A stretch of 64,000 nucleotides of DNA from a virus, in the IMG/VR virus record IMGVR_UViG_3300035698_009061, positions 1 through 64,000 of that record; one strand, written 5' to 3'. The notes below the pieces were generated by a model. It was not told the DNA's origin and ran no database searches. It worked only from the letters and a program-made list of their open reading frames with translations. Below, piece by piece: positions 56,943 to 64,000 of this stretch (positions are counted from its first letter, which is position 1; each line of letters begins with the position of its first letter). The translations under genes were made by a program, and so were the position numbers.

Positions 56943-59750
56943 ATGCCTTATAGTAAACTATCATACGCAACTCCTAAAAGTACATACGCTGGTATGCCTA
57001 CTGAACAAATTGATGAAACAATGGGAGTTCTTCAAAATCGTTATGACGATAATTTACAAGCTATAGATACTATAGAAGTATTAGCTGCAAATTTAGATGT
57101 AAGCGAAAATGATCAAAATCTTAAAGACGAGGCTATTCATGTTCTAAATGAACAAATTAACAAAATGTCTAAAACTGGAGATTACGAAAGTTTAACACCA
57201 GAAATTAGATTTGCTAGTAAAAATTTAGCTACAAATGAGGGATTAAATGCCGCAGTAAAAAATAAAGCCGCTATTAATAAAGATCGTGAACTTATTCGTG
57301 AAATGAAATCTCAAGGTTTAGATACTTTAGTATTTAACGATCCTGATAAATTTGCTACATATAATGATGAAGGTAATATACAAACTTACCAATCTGATGT
57401 TCAACCTAGATTAGATTACGACAAACGTAAACAAGATATTTGGGGAATTATTCAAGAAGATGCAGTTGCACAAGGTTTAATTACTGAAGAAGAATTTGCT
57501 TTAATTAAAAACAATCAAATTACTCAAATAAGTGCAACTAAAATTAAAAATTTAAATGATTATGCGTATAAACGTTATATGCAAACTCCTGAAGGTCAAC
57601 AAGAGCGCAAAAAAATAGTTGAATTAGACGGTACGTATACTTCCAAAGGCGAACCTATTGTATGGGCTGAAGCTAACATTAAACAAAGTTTAATGGATGT
57701 TGGTTTAATGAAGGTTTTTAAAGTAGAAGATGCAGCATATATTAGTGATTTAGAACGTTTAAATCGAGCGGAAGCTACTAAAGCACGAAAAACGTCTGAA
57801 CAAGAACTATCAACAAAATCTGCTTATTTAGGTTATACAATTGGAGAAGCTATTACTAATCCTGCTGGACTTCCACCTACTAGTGTAGAATATGATGAAA
57901 TGTATTCTACACAAGAAGATTTAATAGGTTCATATACTAAGTCACATAATGAAGCATATACAACTTCTGTAGACCCAAATGCAACAGATCGTGAAAGAGC
58001 AGATGCAGAAATAGAAGCTCAAAAATATGCTTCTAGTATACTTCTTGAACAAGCTAAATTAAATAATATGACTAAAATTCGTGGTCAAGATTATTATGAT
58101 TATTTAAGAAATCCTACAGATAAAAATGGTGACCCTATAGACCCATATCTAATACAAGATATGCAATTGACTAATTTAGAACATGAAATTGTGAGTTCTG
58201 ATGATTCTGTGTATAAAAAAGATATATTTAATGAAACTCTTAACAGGTACGACGATGTTAGTATAAACATGGCTGATGATTTACTTAATGTTGATACAAA
58301 TCCTGCTTTAGCAAATTCTGACCCCGCTAACGCACAAATAACACTTGATAATTTAAATTATGCACCTGTATTAAGTGAAGTAGCAAAAAGAAAACTTCGT
58401 GACTCGCGTGATCAGGTTTTTTTAGGTAGAATAATTAGCACTAATCACCATTTAAAAAATCATGGTGTGTTTGGACCTAGTTATCTTAAAGGAGCGTTTA
58501 GTGGAGATTTTGATGGTGATAAATTAGCCCGACTTAGAGAAACACTAGAAGATTTAAAACCTATAGTAAGTGCATATCATAAAGTTAATAATGAAGAATA
58601 CAGTGATGAATATTTTGCTACTAGGAGTCAATATGAACATCAACCAACTGTAATAGATTTTAGTGTAGATAAAGAAGGTAAAGAAAGCACTATTAGTAAA
58701 ACTTTAAGTGCATGGGTAAATAATAAACCTCAAGAATACACATATATTTACGAAGGTAACAGTTTAACATATGATGAATTTTTAAAAGTTTCGGGTACTA
58801 CACCTGAAGCAGCTAATGCAAGTTTTAGTGTACACGGTTCTACTACATGGGTTCCTGGCGGTAAAGGTTTTTTACTAGCAGGAAAATTTAATGTAAAAGA
58901 TAGAACAAACAGTAATGATAAAGGTAAAGAAGGTAATGTTTATGTTGTACCTACAAAATTTGGTACAGTAAATTCTGGTGTTTCAGGAAAAATCTTTAAT
59001 GAATTACTTTCTAATTATTATACAGATAAAGGAAATGTTGCAATTGAAAAATATGGTAATGTTGTTGATTATGCGTATCAAATTGTAGATGATAATACAG
59101 AACAACAATTAGCCCCTTTTTATTACACTAAACAAAAACCAAATACTAATTTAACAACTGAATTTATAGTTGGAGATGATGGTTTTGGTGGTGTTACATC
59201 TGTAGATGCATATAGAGAAACTAATGAACGTGGTGAAACATCTTATAGTATAATTGATAAACAAACTGGAGAAAAATCTGTGCCTAATAGCAGTTTATTA
59301 TCTTTTCAAAATGGTTTAGAAGCTCTTGCTAGAGATGCGGTATTTGTACCTATGACTGACGATACGTTTAGTAATATAAATATAGATGAAACTCAAATTA
59401 GTGAAAGTTTATTAACTGGTTTTAAATTTAAAGCCGATTTTGCTAGAAAATTATATGTGTTAAATAATATACTTCCTGTTAATACATCAGCGGTATCTTT
59501 ATCACGGAGTATGGGCAATCTTGCTTATAGTGGTGGTGAACATAGTATAGGAAATGCTATGGATTTAAAATTAACGCCTGATTTACAAACTAATTTAGAA
59601 GCTAATTCTATAGAAGATGTTAATGCACCTGGATGGAGAATTTTAACAGTGGGTGGTGATAATACACAATTAATGGGCTTGCGTTATTTAATACATGATA
59701 GTGTTAATGCCCCTCATAAACACGTACACGTAGAAAATTACAATAAATAA
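56943..59750 (+). CDS. Internal virion protein with C-terminal M15-like zinc peptidase domain, 935 aa
   Basis: The N-terminal 300 residues are helical and Asp/Glu/Lys-rich (EQINKMSKTGDYESLTPE), the middle is mixed. The last 90 residues look like a peptidase of the M15 group, which cut peptidoglycan cross-links: LSRSMGNLAYSGG with an Arg, GGEHSIGNAMDLKL giving the H867-x6-D874 zinc pair, and HKHVHVEN near the end giving the third histidine. A cell-wall peptidase on a protein carried inside the virion would help the DNA cross the periplasm at infection. The catalytic glutamate is not certain. Coupled to the giant gene by TAATG. Confidence 0.65.
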   Translation: MPYSKLSYATPKSTYAGMPTEQIDETMGVLQNRYDDNLQAIDTIEVLAANLDVSENDQNLKDEAIHVLNEQINKMSKTGDYESLTPEIRFASKNLATNEGLNAAVKNKAAINKDRELIREMKSQGLDTLVFNDPDKFATYNDEGNIQTYQSDVQPRLDYDKRKQDIWGIIQEDAVAQGLITEEEFALIKNNQITQISATKIKNLNDYAYKRYMQTPEGQQERKKIVELDGTYTSKGEPIVWAEANIKQSLMDVGLMKVFKVEDAAYISDLERLNRAEATKARKTSEQELSTKSAYLGYTIGEAITNPAGLPPTSVEYDEMYSTQEDLIGSYTKSHNEAYTTSVDPNATDRERADAEIEAQKYASSILLEQAKLNNMTKIRGQDYYDYLRNPTDKNGDPIDPYLIQDMQLTNLEHEIVSSDDSVYKKDIFNETLNRYDDVSINMADDLLNVDTNPALANSDPANAQITLDNLNYAPVLSEVAKRKLRDSRDQVFLGRIISTNHHLKNHGVFGPSYLKGAFSGDFDGDKLARLRETLEDLKPIVSAYHKVNNEEYSDEYFATRSQYEHQPTVIDFSVDKEGKESTISKTLSAWVNNKPQEYTYIYEGNSLTYDEFLKVSGTTPEAANASFSVHGSTTWVPGGKGFLLAGKFNVKDRTNSNDKGKEGNVYVVPTKFGTVNSGVSGKIFNELLSNYYTDKGNVAIEKYGNVVDYAYQIVDDNTEQQLAPFYYTKQKPNTNLTTEFIVGDDGFGGVTSVDAYRETNERGETSYSIIDKQTGEKSVPNSSLLSFQNGLEALARDAVFVPMTDDTFSNINIDETQISESLLTGFKFKADFARKLYVLNNILPVNTSAVSLSRSMGNLAYSGGEHSIGNAMDLKLTPDLQTNLEANSIEDVNAPGWRILTVGGDNTQLMGLRYLIHDSVNAPHKHVHVENYNK

Positions 59751-62700
59751 TGGCTAATCCAATAGATTTATTTAATCGTACTGTTTCACCTAGTGATGTT
59801 GTTAATAACAATAGAGGTATGAAAAATTCATCACCTTTTAAAAGTGGTGGAAGTATTATGGACGTATTTAATAATGCTAGTAGAAATTCAAGTATTCCTG
59901 ACCCTGTTAATTATAATCATGGTCGTGATAACTATGAAGATTATATGGTATCATTTCGTCCTGAACATGGCAAAACTAAATTAAATAGTTTAAGAGCAGC
60001 TAATCAAAGTAATTGGCAACAAGCTGGTAATGCTTTAGGTCGTATAGTAAGTAAAGTTGGATTAACAACTGTTGGTAATTTAGCTTCTATGTTAGATATA
60101 GAAGATTATTTTAATCAAGATGATGAAGTAGGAAATGCGTTAACAAATTGGCTTGATTATAAAAAACGTGGTTTAGATAAAACATTTAATATTTATCGTG
60201 ATAATCCTGGTAAAACTTTAGATGTAGGAGATTTTGCATGGTGGGCAGAAAATGGTAGTTCTATTGTAGAAAGTGCAGGTGCATTTGTTCTTACGGGTGC
60301 TATAACTGGACCTTTAACACTTGCCGCAGTTGGTAAAGGCGTTAATGCTCTTAAATGGATAAGAGGTTTAGAAAAAGGTGCAAGAGGTAGTAGTAATGCC
60401 GCTTTAAAAGCAGAACAAATTACAAGCCGATTTTTAAATTCTGCTATATTAAATCAAGCAGAAAGTATAGGTGTTGCAACGGGTGTATACAATCAAGTTT
60501 ATTCTAATGCTTTTGAAGAATGGAATCCTGAAATGGGTATGCCGCAAGTTGAATATGCTAAACAAAAAGCTGCTTTACACGCATCACAATCAGTTAATAT
60601 AAACAGATTAAACATTGCACTTAATATGACTAGTGCAGGAATGTTTATGAAAGTACCTCATATGACACGTCAGGTACTAAAAGATATAACTAAAAAAAAT
60701 ACACTTAAAAAAGTAGGTTACGAATCAGCACAAGAGTATTTAGAAGAAGATATTAATATGATTGCAGAAAATGCTGCACTTGCTGATTCATATGGTGAAG
60801 ATTATGGATTAAGTAATGCTTTTGATGATATGGCTTCTCTTGAAGGGTTTGAAGCTGGTTTACTTGGTGCTATGGGTGGAGGTGGACAAACTATGTTGTC
60901 TGCTGCTTATCGTAATAGTAAAATTTCTGGTAAAAAAGATGAAAATGGGCAAAGAGTTTCTTTAGCTAAAAAAGATAAAGAACGTTATACTAGACAACAA
61001 GAAGAACTTAAAAAATTAAAAGAATTTAGTGAAACTGAAAATATTCCTAATGCTACTGACGCATTTCTTTCTACAAGAGATGCAATGTTGTTATATAGTC
61101 AAATAGAAGAAGCTAGAGTAAACGGTGATGATTCTAAAGCTGAAGCGTTAACTGAAAAATTACTTGAAGCTCAATCTTTAACTGCCTTTGAAAACGGTAC
61201 AACAGAGCAACTTATTGAGGCTTATACAGCATTTAAATCAATGACTGAAGAAGAAGCTACGGCAAAAGGTTATACTAAAGGTGAAAACGGTCCTGCTAAA
61301 CTTTCACATACAAAACGTGCAGATGCTGCAATTCAACGTATTGAACAATTAGAGTCTGCATATATAAATGCACAAGAGTTTGTAAATAGTAGAGAAGTAT
61401 ATTTTAATCGTGCAAAAATTACACAAGCAGAAAAATATATAGATGAAGCTACAACAGAACGTACAGAAGTTGAAGCAAAAATTAATAAAAGATTTCAAGC
61501 TATTCTTCAGGGTAAACCAGAATTAAAAACTTTTTATGATGTTGTTGGTCCTGATGGTGAAGTTGTTCGTAGAGAAACTATTGATACAAGTTTGCAATCT
61601 TTGTTAAATCCTGATTTAACAGGTGTTAATGAAGAAGGAAAAACTAGAATTAAAATACTTCAAGATAAAATGACTGAAACTTCTGCGGCTGCTGTAGAAG
61701 ATTATAAAGCACTTAATACGTTTGTTACATCATCAACTGAAAAAGTAACCGAAATTGATAAAGATTACGCTACTCTTATTTCAGATGAAAAACAAGATGA
61801 ACTTAAACAAGAGTTAAAAGACGCTAAAAAGAAACTTAAAAAAGATAAAAGACAAGTTGCCGCAGATAAAAAGAAAAAAGCAGCAGAAGAAAAAGTTAAA
61901 AATAAAAGTAAAAACGCTGCAAATAAAAATAAAAATGCAGACGAAGCAGCAAAAAGAGAAGCTGATAAAAATGCTAAAAAAGCTGCTGCTGAAGCAAATG
62001 ACCCAAATGCTAAACCCCCTTCTGATAAAGATATAAAGAAAGCAGAAGAAGAACGTAAAGCACAAGAAGATACTAATCGTAAAAAACGTGAAAAAGCCAA
62101 AAAAGAAAAAGATGCGGCTCAAGCTGCTTCTGATGTTACAGGTCAAGTATTAGCAAAAATTAAAGCTGAGTATAATAAGTATACAGATTTAGATACAAAA
62201 TTACAATTTTTAAATCATATTATTAATACTCAATCTAGGTCTGGTAAAAAATTAACTAAAACTGAACAGCAAGTTGTTAATTGGGCTAAAAAAGAAAAAA
62301 ATAAAATACTTAAAAATAATAATCAAGCAGAAGAAACTGCAAGAAAAGCTGCTGAAGAATTAGGTAATATTCTTTCTGATGATGAAAGCGAAGATGATGG
62401 CAGTAAAGTCGATCTTGCTATTTCTAGTGGAGATAATAGTGCAAAATCAAAAGCTAATAACTGGACTAAAAATGCTGCTGCTTTAAGTAAAATGGCAGAA
62501 ATGGTAGATAATCTTGAAAAGATTGGTTATGATATAAATGATTTTGCAGCTATTAGTAAATATATTTCAAGTGTTGTAGGTACAGATAAAATGATTAATA
62601 TCTTTCCAAGATTTAAAAATTTATTTAATGCTCTTGCTGATACTACAGTACAAACTGAATTAACTTTTGAAGATGTGTTTCTTAATGATGGCGAACAAGA

Positions 62701-64000
62701 AAAAGTAGCATCATTACAAGCTAAAATTAATCGTCGTCCTGTTGGTGATGAATTTTATTCTAAAGGTGACGAACGATTAGTGCGAGAAGAAACTAAAATG
62801 GCTGCTGATTTATTAACTCATGCAATTGTTCATGCACTTGATATGGGAGATAATGGTGGTGTTGTATATGATGGATTAAGAACTAGACAAGGGTTTAATA
62901 ACTTTGCGTATCTTTCACGGGCGTATGAAAAAGTTATAAGTGCAGTTCAAGATAGTGTATATGTTAAAAAACAAGATATTGATGATTTTCTTAATGATGG
63001 TTTAATTGATCCAACTATACTTGATATTAATAAATATCAACCTGGTACTAAAATTACATTAAGACCTGCTACAAGTTTTCTTAAAACGTATGATAATGGA
63101 GATATTGTATCTTATGATAGTTTGCGTCAACGTGAAAAAGATGAAAATTTACGAGAAAATAGTTTAGTACCTATCGGTATTTGGGCTGATGGACAACTTG
63201 TAGCATATGTGCATGATGTAGCTTGGATAAAAACAGAAAATGTATTAGGTGAAGTTAGTAAACAAAAAGAAATTTTACAACGTATTCGTAATCATGTAAT
63301 GGATAAAGGTTCTTTTGAAACAGAAGTTACTCAAAAAAGTTACGGACAATTAATACAAGCATCAAAAAATAAAATTGAAAGTGTTGCTAAAAGATTTCCT
63401 GATGAAAATCTTGGATTTGCTATATCTAAACAAGGTTTTTTAATGACTGGAAAAGGTCGTAAATTTAAAGGTAAAGTAATTGGTAAAGCATCTAATAGAA
63501 GAGAAGGTTATACTTATGCTCTTTTACCTGTAGGTAAAAAAGATGGAGAAACTATGTACTTGCCTGTTCCATTACAGAAAGAAAAAATTAGTGAACAAGC
63601 ATCTGAAAGTATAGTTCAAGCAGTTCAGGCGTGGATAGATGGTGTTCCTTCTGATTTAACTAAAGAATTAGATAATTATGGATACAATATACTTACTACA
63701 AACGGACTTAAATCTTATATTGGTTTATTTGTTCATAGTGTAGGTTCTGATATTAATGAAATCGCAGAAAAAGTTGATAGTATTATTCATCTTTTAGATG
63801 TTAATACAAAAACAAACAGTCTTGATTTTACACGTGGTAAAGGTGCTGGAGGTAAACTTGGTTTTTATAAAGGTATGACTACTAAAGCGGCAGAAACAAC
63901 TATGGCTGTTTTTAAAGCTCATATTAAAGAACATTATACAAGATTTGATATAGCTAAATTAGGTACAACTAAATATGTTGTACCTTATATTAGTTCAGAC
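59750..64000 (+). CDS. Giant internal virion protein, partial (first 1,417 codons)
   Basis: Open from the ATG at 59750 to the window edge. The N-terminus (SFRPEHGKTKLNSLRAANQS) and the small hydrophobic patch near residues 165-200 (AGAFVLTGAITGPLTLAAVG) resemble the giant proteins that follow the cargo genes in crAss-like phages. Residues 680-795 are a Lys/Ala/Glu-rich charged helix (KDAKKKLKKDKRQVAADKKK), then a globular part with LLTHAIVHALDMGDNGG. In this virus group such proteins often continue into a virion RNA polymerase; no polymerase motif is visible in the part present here. Confidence 0.7.
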   Translation, partial: MANPIDLFNRTVSPSDVVNNNRGMKNSSPFKSGGSIMDVFNNASRNSSIPDPVNYNHGRDNYEDYMVSFRPEHGKTKLNSLRAANQSNWQQAGNALGRIVSKVGLTTVGNLASMLDIEDYFNQDDEVGNALTNWLDYKKRGLDKTFNIYRDNPGKTLDVGDFAWWAENGSSIVESAGAFVLTGAITGPLTLAAVGKGVNALKWIRGLEKGARGSSNAALKAEQITSRFLNSAILNQAESIGVATGVYNQVYSNAFEEWNPEMGMPQVEYAKQKAALHASQSVNINRLNIALNMTSAGMFMKVPHMTRQVLKDITKKNTLKKVGYESAQEYLEEDINMIAENAALADSYGEDYGLSNAFDDMASLEGFEAGLLGAMGGGGQTMLSAAYRNSKISGKKDENGQRVSLAKKDKERYTRQQEELKKLKEFSETENIPNATDAFLSTRDAMLLYSQIEEARVNGDDSKAEALTEKLLEAQSLTAFENGTTEQLIEAYTAFKSMTEEEATAKGYTKGENGPAKLSHTKRADAAIQRIEQLESAYINAQEFVNSREVYFNRAKITQAEKYIDEATTERTEVEAKINKRFQAILQGKPELKTFYDVVGPDGEVVRRETIDTSLQSLLNPDLTGVNEEGKTRIKILQDKMTETSAAAVEDYKALNTFVTSSTEKVTEIDKDYATLISDEKQDELKQELKDAKKKLKKDKRQVAADKKKKAAEEKVKNKSKNAANKNKNADEAAKREADKNAKKAAAEANDPNAKPPSDKDIKKAEEERKAQEDTNRKKREKAKKEKDAAQAASDVTGQVLAKIKAEYNKYTDLDTKLQFLNHIINTQSRSGKKLTKTEQQVVNWAKKEKNKILKNNNQAEETARKAAEELGNILSDDESEDDGSKVDLAISSGDNSAKSKANNWTKNAAALSKMAEMVDNLEKIGYDINDFAAISKYISSVVGTDKMINIFPRFKNLFNALADTTVQTELTFEDVFLNDGEQEKVASLQAKINRRPVGDEFYSKGDERLVREETKMAADLLTHAIVHALDMGDNGGVVYDGLRTRQGFNNFAYLSRAYEKVISAVQDSVYVKKQDIDDFLNDGLIDPTILDINKYQPGTKITLRPATSFLKTYDNGDIVSYDSLRQREKDENLRENSLVPIGIWADGQLVAYVHDVAWIKTENVLGEVSKQKEILQRIRNHVMDKGSFETEVTQKSYGQLIQASKNKIESVAKRFPDENLGFAISKQGFLMTGKGRKFKGKVIGKASNRREGYTYALLPVGKKDGETMYLPVPLQKEKISEQASESIVQAVQAWIDGVPSDLTKELDNYGYNILTTNGLKSYIGLFVHSVGSDINEIAEKVDSIIHLLDVNTKTNSLDFTRGKGAGGKLGFYKGMTTKAAETTMAVFKAHIKEHYTRFDIAKLGTTKYVVPYISSD

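Noticed and set aside
61765-62146. Two overlapping antisense frames rich in Phe/Ser/Leu
   Set aside because: They are the complement of the Lys/Ala/Glu-rich segment of the giant protein and have no independent support.
32015-64000. Stop-codon reassignment (TAG or TGA read as an amino acid), known in some crAss-like phages
   Set aside because: All long late genes are open under the standard code, and TAG, TAA and TGA each occur as natural gene ends (for example TAG at 31367-31369 and at the end of the 148-aa gene).
1-64000. Integrase, transposase or attachment sites showing lysogeny
   Set aside because: No recombinase motifs (tyrosine R..HxxR..Y, serine recombinase or DDE) and no insertion-sequence-like inverted repeats with a transposase were found in this window.

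Overview
The window reads as about two thirds of the genome of a crAss-like podovirus (Crassvirales) infecting a member of the Bacteroidota. The basis is gene content and order: crAss-type large terminase, portal, HK97-type capsid protein, two ring/adaptor-type proteins, a very large P22 gp10-like stabilization protein and then giant internal virion proteins on one strand. On the other strand lie a ThyA-family thymidylate synthase, ATP ligase, DnaG-like primase, RecT-like annealing protein, DnaB-like helicase, SF2 and SF1 helicases and a family A DNA polymerase. The DNA is strongly AT-rich. No Shine-Dalgarno sequences stand out, and the best promoters fit the Bacteroidota pattern TTTG-N19-21-TAnnTTTG. 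TAG, TAA and TGA all end genes, so there is no sign of the stop-codon reassignment seen in some crAss-like phages.

Layout. 1-850: two minus-strand genes that share an identical 30-bp leader/start segment; one is a partial secreted protein. 850-18.3 kb (minus): the replication and recombination module, in tightly overlapping operons interrupted by single-gene terminators around the likely ssDNA-binding proteins. It also holds a cluster of membrane/spanin-like genes and one odd type II tRNA. 18.3-26.9 kb (minus): an accessory region of about 20 small genes (membrane proteins, a lipoprotein, phage families with cysteine motifs), two adjacent tRNA-like folds, a non-coding stretch of about 600 bp, a GC-rich gene next to a perfect 28-bp hairpin, and a terminator-rich non-coding region. 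At 26.96-27.01 kb a palindrome supplies the -33 box of two divergent promoters and marks the switch of coding strand.

27.0-31.4 kb (plus): an HU/IHF-like protein, a helical protein, a PD-(D/E)XK nuclease, a possible Acb2/Tad1-type hairpin protein and two exported proteins, closed by a terminator. 31.4-64 kb (plus): amidase, terminase, portal, scaffold-like protein, capsid protein, capsid/ring proteins, a holin-like protein, a stand-alone cupin, adaptor proteins, a leucine-rich-repeat tail protein, the stabilization protein, a glycine-zipper internal protein, an internal protein ending in an M15-like zinc peptidase domain, and the first 1,417 codons of a giant protein that leaves the window.

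How it fits together: the minus-strand genes make nucleotides, copy DNA and anneal or resolve it (primase, DnaB, PolA, SSB-like, RecT, RusA-like, ligase). The plus-strand genes package DNA, build the capsid and short tail, and load internal proteins that are probably injected with the genome. All functions are inferred from motifs read by eye; no database search was run.
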